DNA of 64,000 nt from positions 45,506,423 through 45,570,422 of the forward strand of contig CM033394.1 of the NCBI GenBank assembly GCA_019426215.1, read 5' to 3'. The notes below the pieces were generated by a model that had not been told where the DNA came from, did no database searches, and saw nothing but the letters and a program-made list of their open reading frames with translations. Position 1 is the first letter of the stretch, and every line of letters begins with the position of its first letter. The DNA comes from Buddleja alternifolia. Taxonomy: Eukaryota > Streptophyta > Magnoliopsida > Lamiales > Scrophulariaceae. This document shows positions 43,665 through 56,105 of this stretch, in pieces. The translations under genes were made by a program, and so were the position numbers.

Positions 43665-45761
43665 ATGGAGTCTTTAAGCTATGCTTATGAGGGAACAGGG
43701 CTATTTTCTACTGATGATGCAGATTTACGAAACGATGGTCTCGTTACAAGTCGAAATCTGTTACAGAAATGGGATGGAGTTGACAGCATGGGATTTGATA
43801 ATCGATTCATGGAAAATTCAGGCGATGACACGAACGATAATTCTGGTAAATCTGTAGTGTCTAATTCTACCATTACATTAAACTCATCAGTGGAATTTAG
43901 TACAATATATTCTGTTTCTGCCAATAAAGGCGGTAACTCTGCTGCTCCACGAGAATCGAATGGTAAACGAATTTCTATAGGCAATTCAGCTTTGGCTTCA
44001 GCAAAAAGGGCCCGGGTTACAAATTTCCAGTCTCAGATACCTTCTTGCATAGTTTACGGTTGCAATAAGGACTTGAGTTCTGCTAAGGATTACCACAAAC
44101 GTCACAAAGTATGCGATGTTCACTCGAAAGCTTCTCTAGTTGTTGTTAATGGCATCCAACAAAGGTTTTGTCAGCAATGCAGCAGGTAAAGAATCCTATC
44201 CCGACATGTTTCACATCGCTAAAAATGAGTTTAAGATTATGATTATGATTACAGTGTTTAATTGAATTCTTGTGGAAAGGAATTGAAAGCCATAAGGGGT
44301 AAGCTTATTTGCATGGCTACATCTTTTAGATGATGAGGTATCAGGACATTCTCTTCGGCCTTCGCAAACATCTTTCCATCTTTCCAGAGTAGTCATTCTG
44401 AAGAGCTCTCGGAATTCCAATTCCTGGGACAATCACAATCATAAATGTCACAGAACCCACGTGAGATTTACACGAATGATTGTGATTGTACCGGGGCTTG
44501 AAAATCCCTGGACTCCAAAAGAATCATTTTCATTCCGACACCCTAGTGTGATATGAACAAATAACTTAAAGATAATCCAAATAACTAAAATAAGGATTGA
44601 TGATTTCGGATTTGGAAAAATGATTTTGAATGACCTCAAATTAGGTGTATTTGAAATCCAACAATAATGACTGAAAAAATGGCTCAAAATGAGCTCCAAG
44701 AGATTTGAAATCCACTGTAATTTGAAATCAACCGAAAAAGCTCAATGGTTTTGTCTTCGAAATTCGAATTTAAAATTCATGGCTTTTCAAATTCTTCAAT
44801 CCAAATACAACCTAAGATAACATGATTTTAAGTAGTTATGTGAATAATGAGGTCGATCAATTCTTCTGTTTTCTATCCTTTTTCTTGTTTTGGTAACAAT
44901 AGAAAAAACTGATTTCCTTGTAAAATTTGTAATGTCATTTAATTGTAGGTTTCACGTACTTGCGGAGTTTGATGAAGGTAAACGAAGCTGTCGTAAACGC
45001 CTCGCTGGCCACAATGAACGTCGACGGAAGCCTCAATTTGACGCTCACTTTGGTAAGCTGCAGAAATTACTTTACCATTTTCCTTCTCTTTATTATACTA
45101 ATTACTAGTCGTCTTTTACCGGTGATAAGAATATTTATTTACTACTGAAAACATCCCTTTATTTGTAGGTTCGACATTTTACAGGACGGATTTATCATCA
45201 AAGACATCCTTATTTTTCTCGAAATTTCTTCCTGGTGGTTTCTTCGGTCCACAATGTAATGAGCCAACTAACCACATAATGAACATTAAGTTGGAAGAGA
45301 AACCAAGTCAAGTATCTCAATTACCCATGAAATTTCTGCAAAATCGATGTCCTCCAAGGAATTGTCTCGAAACTCCATTGTCAGGTCAAGACTTATCATC
45401 GGGCTCGAATTCCAGTTGTGCTCTCTCTCTTCTGTCAGCTGAATCCCACAACTTATTAACCAATTCAGCAGGCGTATCGATGGCTCCTCCTCTGATCTCT
45501 ATAGAAAATTCCCTTTCTGACCTCCGTACCGATCAGAATTCCTCTAACAATCTTATCACTCCAAGTATCGCTTTTGTTCCAGAAAACGGGCTTCCACAAG
45601 AATCAAATGGGCTAAATCTAAAGCGATATCTGTCTCATGAAAGTGTTAACACTGTTGATTTGCATGAATTGTCGTTACATCTACAAAGAGTCGAACAGCA
45701 GAAATATAATGCCCGGGTCAAGCTGGAAAATGGTAACGTTCGTCATTCCACGACCACTTGA
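43665..45761 (+). CDS. SPL: SQUAMOSA promoter-binding-like (SPL) transcription factor
   Basis: Exons 43665-44185, 44949-45052 and 45169-45761 join to 405 codons plus stop; all junctions are GT..AG and in phase. The SBP domain spans residues about 128-203, with the Cys/His zinc ligands (C-x4-C, H-K-R-H-K-V-C-x2-[15 protein letters not shown]) and the overlapping nuclear signal K-R-S-C-R-K-R...R-R-R-K. The intron between C-S-R and F-H is at the conserved SBP position. SPL factors bind GTAC cores in the nucleus and drive vegetative phase change and flowering. Exon 3 carries a perfect miR156 site. Size and exon layout fit the SPL13/SPL6 type. Intron 1 (763 bp) contains a MITE. Confidence 0.95.
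44393..44535. mobile_element. Foldback MITE (AATCACAATC family) in SPL intron 1
   Basis: The inverted arms include GGACAATCACAATCAT and its complement ATGATTGTGATTGTACC, with outer CATTCTGAAGAGCTC / ACTCCAAAAGAATCATT. Relatives lie at 52120-52230, 52556-52690 and 60945-61160. Confidence 0.75.
45418..45437 (+). promoter_or_regulatory. miR156 target site in SPL exon 3
   Basis: GTGCTCTCTCTCTTCTGTCA is the canonical 20-nt miR156-responsive element. It codes in frame for the conserved C-A-L-S-L-L-S. It predicts cleavage or repression by miR156 in the juvenile phase. Confidence 0.95.
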
Positions 45762-46003
45762 GGAGTAAAGAAGCTGTGAAGTCTCTGAAATGTTTATTTG
45801 GAAATAGTATTTGTTTGCCATTAATTTTAGGTGAAGCTGTGCAAAAAGCTCTTAACATTGGAGAAAATGGCTCCATTTTGACATCTAAGAATGGTTTGTG
45901 TTAGAAGATATGTAAAAGTTTAGAAATGTATCTCCTATTTTAGAATTGTGATGATTGGGAGATTATCCACCTGTTATAGTAGAAATGTACATTATGTGAT
46001 TCA

Positions 46004-46221
46004 GATGATTTTATAGTGGGTTGAGTGTTATATTTCCGACTCACTTTTTTTCACCGGAACAATCCAGCACTTGGCATGCAAAGCATTGGCTCTGATTGGA
46101 TTCGGTCCAGCATAGATGATTTTATAGTGGATTGAGTGTTATATTTCCGACTCACTTTTTTTCACCGGAACAATCCAACACTGGGCAAAGCAATGGCTCT
46201 GATTGGATTCGGTCCAACATA
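46004..46221. repeat. Tandem duplication, 2 x about 110 bp, after the SPL gene
   Basis: Copies begin GATGATTTTATAGTGG at 46004 and 46115 and share TTTTTTTCACCGGAACAATC. They differ by a few substitutions and one small deletion. Confidence 0.92.
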
Positions 46222-46436
46222 AAATTACACATGAGCTTGTGTTAGGTTGATAGCGAATTATTGAACTCACCTAGTATAGGTGATTTATTGTAAAATTCTC
46301 TTCATGAACCATGGGCTGGCTCGGTTCCAAATAAACCGAGTTGTATCCTTAAAAAAAGTTTCCTTTTAGGAGTTTCCAAAACTTGGGCTCTGACGGCAAT
46401 CTTCAAGTTCCTTTTTTTTTTTGTGTTTGTTTGAGT

Positions 46437-46815
46437 TTTCAAAACTTGGACACTGAAGGCAATCTTCACCATACATATCATGGGATCCACTATATAATGA
46501 TAATTTATAATTTTATTGAGATTTAAAGTTCTAAGATGCTTTAAGAATCACTCTGTAAAGATTCAAAACTTTGATTACGAAGGCAATCTACTTTCCACAC
46601 CATACATATCATGGAATCCACTATGTAATGATAAGTGTGATTTTATCAAGATTTAAAGTTCTAAAACGCTTTAAGAATCACTCTCTTAAGATTCAAAACT
46701 CTGATTCGGAAGTCAATCTTCATTCCACGCCACACATATCGTGGGATCCACTATATAATGATAAGTTTGATTTTATCAGGATTTAAAGTTCTAAAACGCT
46801 TTAAGAATCACTCTC
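46437..46815. repeat. Tandem array, 3 x about 125 bp
   Basis: Each unit carries CACATATC-type and GGATCCACTAT motifs and ends GCTTTAAGAATCACTCT. The CAAAACT phase mark recurs near 46440, 46564 and 46693. Confidence 0.9.
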
Positions 46816-48833
46816 TAAAAATGATCTTACATTGATGTAAAGTATTTTGTGTAATTTATGTCAAAAGAGGTAGCTCCATCATGGAAAAGTTTTCCAAAAA
46901 AGATGACTCTTCCAACAATCTTCAAATCAGTTCGATTTACTAGGTAAGTGATCAATCATAAGACATAAAATTTGAATTTAGTTAAACTGAATTTGAGCTA
47001 GCATTTCCTAACATTATATGCTTAAGTGCAGTCTTTTATACATAGAATTTTAAAAACTTTTTCACATGATATGTGGCTTTGGATTATTCTGCAGTGGAAA
47101 GCATTTTCAAATTATTTTTTCATATAAAGATTCAATTAAATTTCAACTTAGATATGAATGTGATATAGTCATGGTGTAATCATTCTTTGCCGCAAAAAAT
47201 ATTATTCTTATGCATGTGTATGCACGTGTGAGCCCACCTATGTACACCTTTATTTTTATTTTTTTGATAATCATATGTACACCTTTATTCTCGTCTTAAA
47301 GTAGGCGTGCGCAATCTAATTACATGATTTTTCATAGAAAAAATCTGGTGATAATTGGGATTATGTAATGTGGGGTGTTGGGTGATCTCCATTGCATATG
47401 TATAAATATATATATATATATATAGGATTTATCATTATATGTGTATGTGATGGTGGGAATCATCTCAGAACTCTATATCCAGGAGTACCCAAGTATGAAC
47501 TGAAAAAATTAATGTCAAATTTGGAATGATAGAATCTAGGTGTAATTCAGAGTTAATCATACTTGCAGGTGTCGGTTTTGACCCTGTGGATTATATTTAA
47601 GTTCCGTTAAAATCAAGTTTGAACTAAATTTTTCTGTAGTCCAAGCAGTTAAAATAGTTTTTACAATCTGCACTCAGTGATCAAATCCAAAATAATATTC
47701 AGGACAAGTAAATTATATTTGTCATTCGATTATTTAAATTTTGATGGTAACTATAAGATAATAATAATAATAATAATTAAGTTCAGTTGATGTGCACAAG
47801 CATGTTCTTTTACCTTTTAACTTTTCTAGGAAATCAAGCTAAGGTATGAGGCACATGATTTTGTCCTTTTGACCTTGGTTGATTAGCTTTGCAGCTTTAT
47901 AACATAATTTTGAGATATTATTGTTAAGAACTTTTTAGTTTTGTTTTGGACCACAAATAAATTATTTGCATGGAATCAATAATTATTAGAGTTTTTGGGG
48001 TCGACTTTCATTTATATATGAGTATTTTGCTATCACTTATAATAGTTATTAGTTAATTATAATAATTGTTGATTAGTTATAAATTATTGTTATTTATTAT
48101 TCATGACATGTATAATGTAATTGTTTCATTAAAAAGATAAAAAAGGAAAAGAAACAATAAGCTCTATATACTTGAGAGAATTTCTCATGTTTGGATCTTT
48201 GCATTTGCTAGTGAAACTTAAATGGGCTGTTTATTGATGTAAAATTGTAGGCCCAACTCAGATGATACTTCTTTTGATAATTTTTTATTTATTTTTAGCA
48301 TAGTAGTATTAATTTTCACTTTCACGTAGAAAGTAGTGGGTTCAATTTTATGTTTGTCACAAGTTCTGATTTCTCTTAAATTATTTGGAGCCCTATATTG
48401 TTTATGTAACCCATGATTAAAAACAATCGACCTGAGTTTGTCGGGTCAGAGTATTCCCTTCGTTTAAAATTAAATTTCGTAAAATAACTGGTATTATCTG
48501 GAAGTGCGAAAAAAAACTTTTACAATCAACTAAGCTAGCAACTACTATAAAAGTAGAGAAAATCATATACGATTTCGGTGGGAATCAAACTCAAAACCTT
48601 TAATAAGTTATCAATCCTCGAGTCACTTCACTTCACTCAACTTATTTTAAAAAGCTTATAAGTCTTATAATTTCTAAATTTTTAAAAGAAAAAAACACCC
48701 TAACCATTATCTTTTATTTGGAAACTTCTTACATTTTTATTTTTTAATTGACCTAATTTGTTATAGCATGGTAAAACTGAAGCTGCTAATCTCATTTGAA
48801 CTTATATAATGTAACCTATGCCTTCAACAACAA
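46816..48833. other. AT-rich intergenic DNA
   Basis: Contains (AT)n near 47404-47424, (AAT)n near 47758-47780 and a second S3 SINE-like copy at about 48515-48640. No gene recognised. Confidence 0.45.
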
Positions 48834-48905
48834 GTCGTTGTAGTATAGTGGTAAGTATTCCCGCCTGTCACGCGGGTGACCCGGGTTCGATCCCCGGCAA
48901 CGGCG
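48834..48905 (+). tRNA. tRNA-Asp (anticodon GTC)
   Basis: 72 nt with acceptor GTCGTTG/CAACGGC, anticodon stem CCCGC/GCGGG, loop CTGTCAC (GTC), T arm CCGGG-TTCGATC-CCCGG and discriminator G. All stems pair, allowing one T-G pair. A T-rich terminator follows (TTATTTTT from 48906). Confidence 0.96.
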
Positions 48906-49681
48906 TTATTTTTGCGTCTTTTCTCTGATTTTTCCTTTTCTTTCTTTTTTCTTTTTCACTTCCGTCATCTTATACAACATTTTAAAGTTTGTAAAATACT
49001 TCAAATTATTTGATGGAATTAGAAAAAATTGGATTAATATCTTATTAGCTCTCAAGGAAAAGCTGTAAATGTGTTGGAGATTATAAATTTAAGAGAAAAT
49101 TACACACACATCCTAACTCCTAAGTTGTTGTATAATTATCAAAACATCTCTTTGCTTATTAGATATTACCAACACACTTTTTTTATGGGTATATTTGTAA
49201 AATTTAATAGTTTTCAATAAGTGAGGCAAATTATTGGTAATTATATAATTAGAGAATAAGAGAGAGAAACTGTGTATAATTTTCCCCAGGTTTAGTTGGA
49301 TACTTTGAGCAAAGCATTTCAAATAATTAGTTGAATTTTAATCCATTATACTTACCAAAAAATAACTCAAATTATTTATTTGACCTTCAAATGAATTGTA
49401 ATTAAAAAATTTATCCAAACAATTGCAAATAAGAAAAAAACTCACTAAAATCACCAACTTTTACGTTAGCAAGAACAAAAATAACTCTAAGTAAAAATAA
49501 ATTTTATAAATAACGTTACAACCATATCAAAAGGGTAAGTAAATCAAATACTTGAATCTAATCATCAAATTATCCCTCAACAAAGTCATAAATAATTTAA
49601 AAGAAAAAAAAAACTCAATAATCAAAAATACGTAACCAAAAAATACTTATAGTAAATACTAGCAATGAGATAAAATGTAAT
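48906..49681. other. 3' flank of the UDP-arabinopyranose mutase gene
   Basis: AT-rich, with a GGTAATTATATAATT-type foldback repeat near 49090-49290. No gene recognised. Confidence 0.45.
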
Positions 49682-52600
49682 CTATTTCCCGACACCGTTG
49701 GCGAGCTTAGCCGAAGCATCTCCAGACGGGTTGAGTTCGTCCCAAGCTTCAATCCAAGTGACCATAGCATCTGCAAGCTTAGTGAAGTAAGGATCTATGG
49801 ATGAGAGTTTGCCCTTCACAAGCTTAGCCAATTCAGTGTAGCATTCCTGAACAGTTTTGCATTCTTTCGGAAGTTTTACTGACTGGAAAAACGGGATGAT
49901 TTCTTCTTGCCAGTAGATTCCTTTGTACTCCTTTTTCAGATTGACGAACGGGTTGCTGGCCTTGCTGTGCCATATGTAAGGAAGACCCGTCTTGACCCCA
50001 AGATTTAGATGGTCGCATATAACCTGCATGAGATTAGGGAGTTGTTAGTATATATGTGAAAAGAGTCGGGGGGAAAGTATGGTGCGTTCTTAGCTAGTCG
50101 CGGATGCAAGGGCACCACAAGATTAATGGACGAGTGCGTCCTGGAAACGGGTAAGAGAAACCCATAAAACATTAGATATTTCTTTTTTGGAGAAAAATTA
50201 AACACGTGAAGATCGAGTTTCCAGAAGATCCGTTTTTGGAGCTAAGGTATCTTCAAACATAGTGGTAGTGAGATATGATTCGAATTTGATAAATTAGATA
50301 GACGCCCCCTGTATGAGAGACCATAATTACAAAAAAAACTCCGAGGTTTGAGAAATTACCATAAGTTTCCCTTTCAATAAAAAGGGTTTACAATTTCACC
50401 CTCTGTCGGTAAAAGAGGCCGATTAGAATTTAACCCCCTATTTTTTGAGTTGTAGGATGTCTTGGTAATTTGTATATCATGTAATTACTAAATTTCTATA
50501 ACATTTACCAAAGATTGCATGTAAAAAAAAAAACACAACGAAAGGCGGAGGGAAGAGAGGTTGGACGTGCCTGCTCAAGTGGGTATTATAATCAAATTTT
50601 ATACGTAAACTTAACAGAACTAAAAAATTTGACCCTTCAGCCTCCAATGCAATATTATATCTATAGTGACCGAGTATGATATAGATTGGGAATGCGGAGG
50701 CATCAAATAGCGAAGAGAGGCGACTCAGGGGTAGGGAAGGAATCGGCAATTGCCAAGGATGACTTCTTTGCTTGCGAAACGAAGGGCGCCAAAGGCTAAA
50801 GTGATGTATTGAGCCAGTTTGGATTTTCAACGCCTAGGGAAACTTCTTTTTACCATTCTCCCTTACGGATAGGACAATCTTCTCTTATGGCCGTCCCTTT
50901 TATACACACACACACACACATATACATCCCGCTTGTAAGAATTTGGCTATGACAACAATAGACTTATTTTAATTTCCTCTAACATGGAAAAACCACCATG
51001 TTTTCTAACATTTAGAAGAATCTAATAAATCCTCCACAATTACACTAATAATTGTAATTTACCTAATAAATAGAATAAGTTATGGCTTAACACGGATCTC
51101 AATCAAAAAAGGATAGAAACTGCTAATAGCTCTAGAATTGCATAATGTTGTAAGTACTAGCCAATGTAAAAAGCAATTGAAAATACCTTGATGCACCAGC
51201 CAGCCCACATGTCGTCGTATCGCCCGATAGGTTGACCATCGCCCATGAGTCCGAAGTACATAGCGGCTCCAATCAAATCACGATTAAATGCCAAATTCAT
51301 ACCGCACATCGGGAAAATAGTACCCTTTGGAATTGTCAAAACTGCATCTACATATCTGTAAGCAAAAGTTAAAAAAAAAATTAAATTACAGACAACCCCT
51401 GCATGAACCCCTAATTAAGAAAAACACCACAAGATTTGAGAAATTATCATAATTGCAGGGGGCTCGTGGTAATTACCAAACAAATGAGGGGGTTTGCATG
51501 TAAATATCCCTAAAAATAATCATCTATACGAAACTTTTCACGGTTCTTGCAAGTTCAACAAATAAATACCTGGTATTTCTCTCACGGGGCTTAACGAGCT
51601 GAGTAGGTGCATCGTAATCGGGGATATTGAGCCAAAGACCATGAGAAACCGCAGTTGGGACACCCTCACGTAGACTGAAAGGGTACCCACGAACAAAGTC
51701 TGCACCATCTCTGTATGGGTCATAAAGAGTGTTGAAGAAATGTGGAGTTGATGGACTCAATAGATTATGTATGTGCTGCTCAAGAGCATTGATATCTTCG
51801 CCAGATGGGTTCTTGGCAACCTGCATAGCCGAAGAAAATAATTAATTTATATTTTTAAAAGAAACGTTCCACTTGAGCATGATAATATATAGAAATTTAA
51901 TTACGATTTTCAATGTAATATGAAATCGAGAAAGGGGGCCAGTGGTAATTTTCATTGCTTTTGTCGACATATATGATCATATAACCGGTGGAAAATGACC
52001 ATGTGATGGATCTAAGTGGGATATACTATATACGGATGGTTGCGATTATATTATGACATTAATATTGGCCTAGAAAATTAAATTAAGTCATTTTCAACAC
52101 AGAATATGCTATTACGAAGACACATTTCCTCACGGGACTCCAACAATCGATATAATCAACCATCCATCCATCTGAGTCAACCACATGAACGGTTATGATT
52201 ATCTCAGACTTGGAGTCCCCGGTGCTTCTAAGAACAACCAAACAAACAAAGAGTAGTTCAGCAAAGTGCAAAAGATGAACATAGACTACATACTACAAAC
52301 ACATTCTATTCCATATCATATAATACCAGCATTGTGTTACAACTACATTTTCTAGTTTTACTATGAAACTTGTTAGTAGAAATATTAAAAAATATAGTGA
52401 TAAACATCGATTGAGATCCAACTGAGATCTAAACAGAACGACACATATCGACATTCCAACAGCAAAACATATGATGTGAACAAATGTATGAGATGAATAA
52501 AGAATATATAACAAAATAATCTAAATTTGCTTCATATTAAATAGTTATCATTCTTAGGAGCTCTCAGCACACCGAGTGCAGAAACAATCACAATCCTTCA

Positions 52601-53679
52601 TATAGTGTGGGACCCACATGGATCTAATCGTACATGCATGATTGCGAGTGGGACCCACATGGATCTGTCGGTGATTGTGATTATAACGAAAATTAGAGTA
52701 TTAATGCCTTTAAGGATCACTCATTGCACAATCAATTTTCCAACTTCGATCCCCTTTTGATATAATTAAATTCAAAATTCAGAATCAGCAATACCAACAT
52801 AAATTAGACTAAAATTAAAAATTGCCCATGTTTAAAAAGGAAAAATGAAAAAATTAATTCCAAATTTGAAAAACCCAACTTAAACCCACAACCCACATCA
52901 AAACCCTCACAAGATCCAATTTTTCCACACCCCAAAACTCCAAATCAAACAAAGATCCAATCTTTCACTTAATCTTCAACTAATCACACCCAAGAACAAG
53001 TAAAGATCCAATTTTTAACACTAAAACTCCAAAAAAAAAACACATAATTTAAAAGAGAAAACAGAAAAAAAAAATCCCAATCTGAAAAACCCAACATAAA
53101 CCCAAAACCCACATCAAAACTCCAAATCAAACAAAGATCCAATCTTTCACTTAATCTTCAACCAATCACACACATAAACAAGTAAAGATCCAATTTTTAA
53201 CACTAAAAAAACTCCAAAAAATACATAAAACCAAAAAGGGTCCCAAAAAAATCAACAAAAACCCCCCCAAAACCAAACATGCAGAAAATCAAAAAGGGTC
53301 CAAACAAAACAACAAATATATACATATACACACACACACACACACATATATATATACTTACAAAGCAGTCATCATCAATGGTGTAAATATACTTCTTCTT
53401 GGACACCATGTACCCAAAGCACCTACAAGCAGAGTCCTTGAAAGAGATACAAGATGCCTTTGGGCCCAGAATCCTGTTAATATCATTACGATTGTAGAGT
53501 TCATAATCGAAACCCTCGGGTACTTTGATTGTTTTTGAAGGGTCACCATCTTGAACAATGATTAGATGGTATTGCTCAAAGAATGGCCTCCACATCTCCA
53601 AGAAATCAAGGTTTCTTATTGTGGGTATCACTATATCTAACTCATCTTTCAAAAGTGGTGTTGATTTGTGGCTTGCCAT
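49682..53679 (-). CDS. RGP: UDP-arabinopyranose mutase / reversibly glycosylated polypeptide
   Basis: Exons 53679-53362, 51820-51570, 51355-51187 and 50023-49682 join to 359 codons plus stop, close to the usual family length of about 360. The enzyme interconverts UDP-arabinopyranose and UDP-arabinofuranose at the cytosolic Golgi face and supplies cell-wall arabinan and glycoprotein synthesis. Seen: the D-D-D motif in T-I-D-D-D-C-F (residues 100-106), [13 protein letters not shown] with Arg157, equivalent to the self-glycosylated arginine, and W-A-G-W-C-I-K-V. There is no signal peptide or membrane helix. ATG 53679 has good context (AAAAATGGC); an upstream GTG frame is ignored. The N-terminus is shorter than in many homologues. 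Intron 1 (1541 bp) holds repeats. Confidence 0.96.
52120..52690. repeat. Two MITE copies (AATCACAATC family) in RGP intron 1
   Basis: The foldback at about 52120-52230 has outer ends CGGGACTCC / GGAGTCCCCGG; the one at 52556-52690 has GGAGCTCTCAGC and paired ACAATCACAATCC / GGTGATTGTGATTA arms with GTGGGACCCACAT inside. Both are related to 44393-44535. Confidence 0.65.
52862..53230. repeat. Tandem duplication in RGP intron 1
   Basis: A segment with AACTCCAAATCAAACAAAGA, TCCAATCTTTCACTTAATC and AAGTAAAGATCCAATTTTTA occurs at about 52862-53040 and again at 53075-53230. In the sense of the gene it is T-rich. A (CA)n/(TA)n tract at 53325-53356 abuts the exon 1 donor. Confidence 0.85.
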
Positions 53680-53774
53680 TTTTTTTAACACCTTCAGTGT
53701 GTGTTTTGTGCGTGTGTTTTGTGAGGAGAGAGAGAGAGGAGGGGAGGAGTGAGAGAGTTGAAGAGGGTGGTGGT

Positions 53775-53784
53775 TTTATATATA
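53775..53784 (-). promoter_or_regulatory. TATA box of the RGP gene
   Basis: TATATATAAA on the - strand lies about 96 bp before the ATG. It is followed by a CT-rich leader with a CTCTCTCTCT stretch. Confidence 0.7.
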
Positions 53785-53959
53785 GGGAGAATGAATTCCA
53801 AGTCTAATGGGAGTTGTCTTCTCTTTTCTTTGATTTCAAGATCTATAGCAATAATGGGGTTGTACATTTTTTGCACAATTTTTATTTTTATTTGTGATTG
53901 TTTTGTGTGGGATTTTTATTTTGATTACCTTAATCTTGTCAAGATTTTGTGTCAAATTT

Positions 53960-55075
53960 TATATATGATAGACGGATACAAATACAGATATAAATACAAG
54001 AATACAAACACGATACGATATGAATATAAAATACAATTAATTTTAAAATTTAAAAATACGATACGTTGAGAATATGTATATGTATATATGCAAGTATAAT
54101 ATCTGAAATAAATTTAATTCAATGAATTCATTGATATAACTAAACTTTTGTCTAATTTTTTACATTTTTTTATTATTTGTTTAACTTTAAGTGTTAAATT
54201 TTAACAAAAGACCTAATATATTATCTCTTTTCCTATTTTACCCAAAAAATATTGTATAATCTCAAAGAAAATCCTCTGCTTGATATCCCAGGTTGTCAAA
54301 TACGTCAAATTTTGGATCGAATACGGTATCCAAAATTTTCTCTATTCTTTTTATTTTTGGACACTTCAAAAACGTCCAGGAGTATCCGTCGCAGATACGA
54401 GTACGATACAAATATGATACTGCACAGGATCATTTTTGGAAGTATCCATGCATCATTGAATTTTATGGAAGACAATTAGAGCTAAATAATCAAGTTACTC
54501 GATATTTGACTCAAAACTCGAATTTTGTTTCATTATTATAGCAAATCCAATTTGAATAATTATTTATTTTTTTGATAAGTTTTGAAACTTGACTTAATTA
54601 ATAAAAAATGAAATGTGCATACAAATCAAAGTATTCGAGCTCGATTCGTTTTCGTTTCGATTGACAATCAAACCAATATCAAGCACAAATTTTGAATTTT
54701 GAATAATTTTTTTATATATATAAGTTTTGAAACTCGACTCAATTTGTAAAAAGTGATACGTGCAAACAAATTAAATTACTCAAAATCAACGCGTATTCAG
54801 CCTAATTAACAAATTGAAACATAAATTTTAAATCTCGATAATAATTTAAATGAATTAGACTAAACCTCGTATTCGGCCTAATCAAAACATTATCTTGTTC
54901 GGCTCGAATGAATTAGACTAAAGACAACTTAGGATTTAATTTTAAGATAACTCTCGAGTCTTTGGGAACAATTTAACAAACAATAGCAATATATAAGTAG
55001 CAAAATGACTCCTCCAAGGAAAATAAATTAAGAAGAAAAGAAAGAATTACTAGAGCTATAAGGGTCTTTTAAATG
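53960..55075. repeat. Old dispersed repeats
   Basis: 53960-54480 has GATACGGAT/GTATCC motifs at both ends (relatives of 21504-22221), and 54540-54960 has CTCGAAT/GGCTCGAA motifs (relatives of 20800 and 41400). No gene recognised. Confidence 0.5.
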
Positions 55076-55086
55076 GGTTTCAATTT

Positions 55087-55286
55087 TTAATTCAAGAGAA
55101 GGAGAATACTCTACATAACTAACCCAACAAACTCGGGTTAATAGTTATAATCTTGAGTCATAAAAACTTTATTTGGCTCCACAAAGGAGGAGAAAGCCAC
55201 AACTTGTGGCAGCCTGAATTCGAACTCAGGACCTCTCACATAAAGTGAGAGATGAATATCATTAGACCAATAGGTTTTGAGTAATA
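55087..55286 (-). mobile_element. tRNA-derived SINE (family S1), copy 2
   Basis: 200 bp flanked by the perfect 11-bp duplication GGTTTCAATTT (55076-55086 and 55287-55297). The B box GAGTTCGAATTC (- strand) is at about 55216-55227. It is homologous to 19966-20172. Confidence 0.9.
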
Positions 55287-55364
55287 GGTTTCAATTTAAA
55301 TGTGTAATGTTAGATAGATATATCTAAAATCTATTAGTAATTGCTTACACGAAAGACTCATGGT

Positions 55365-55554
55365 AATCAAGTGGGTTGACGTAGTGGTTCAGTATTTCGT
55401 CCCTTAAGCAAGTGGTTGGGAGTTCGAATCCCAACTCTTGTGAATGAAAAAAACTCCTTGGCCAACCTTCTACCGCTTAGTGCGCTGACAGTGGGGCGAG
55501 GGGATTAGTCAGTGCGGTCGGCGGTGGAAACTCTGGTGTAAAAAAAAAAAAAAG
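55365..55554 (+). mobile_element. tRNA-derived SINE (family S2), copy 2
   Basis: 190 bp with A box TGACGTAGTGG (55377-55387), B box GTTCGAATCCC (55422-55432), a GGGATTAGTC block and a poly(A) tail. The perfect 10-bp duplication GACTCATGGT lies at 55355-55364 and 55555-55564. A tail-only relative may be present at 60040-60098. Confidence 0.92.
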
Positions 55555-55564
55555 GACTCATGGT

Positions 55565-56105
55565 TGATTTACCCCGATAAAATAAAATCATTAATTTTTG
55601 TGAAGAATGAAAATTCTTGCTATGTGATTTCGCTGTTAGTATATGGTAAATACTTAAAAGTAAATACAATTATACAAGTGCAGGCATTTTATTATTATCT
55701 ATATTATCCTTTTTCAATTATCAAAAAAAAAAATATTATCCTTTTTCAAAAATTTGAACATTCAAATTTTATTTCTGTTCTGTAGTGATCGACAACTGAA
55801 GCACAATTTTGAATATTCTTCGCAATATGCTTCACTATTATTCCTAAAAACAGTGGCAAATAATTCCTGCACAAGTAATTATGCATAAATCATTACTTCA
55901 TTAGGATTTGTGGAACCTTAGCCCAAATTAAACGATGTGGATATCATAATCTAATATGTTGGAATTAAATAGGCAATTTTCATTGAATCAATACATTTGT
56001 TCTTGAAATTCATAAGATTTTTTTATTTTAGTATTTCAAAAATAAATCGTGGAATTGATAATATGTTCTTTAGCATAAAATATATTTTTATTCATAACTT
56101 CCCTC
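55565..56105. other. AT-rich intergenic DNA
   Basis: Nothing recognised. Confidence 0.4.

Noticed and set aside
53680..53691. Longer N-terminus of the RGP protein
   Set aside because: The upstream start is GTG; the ATG at 53679 has a good context and the product already has family length.
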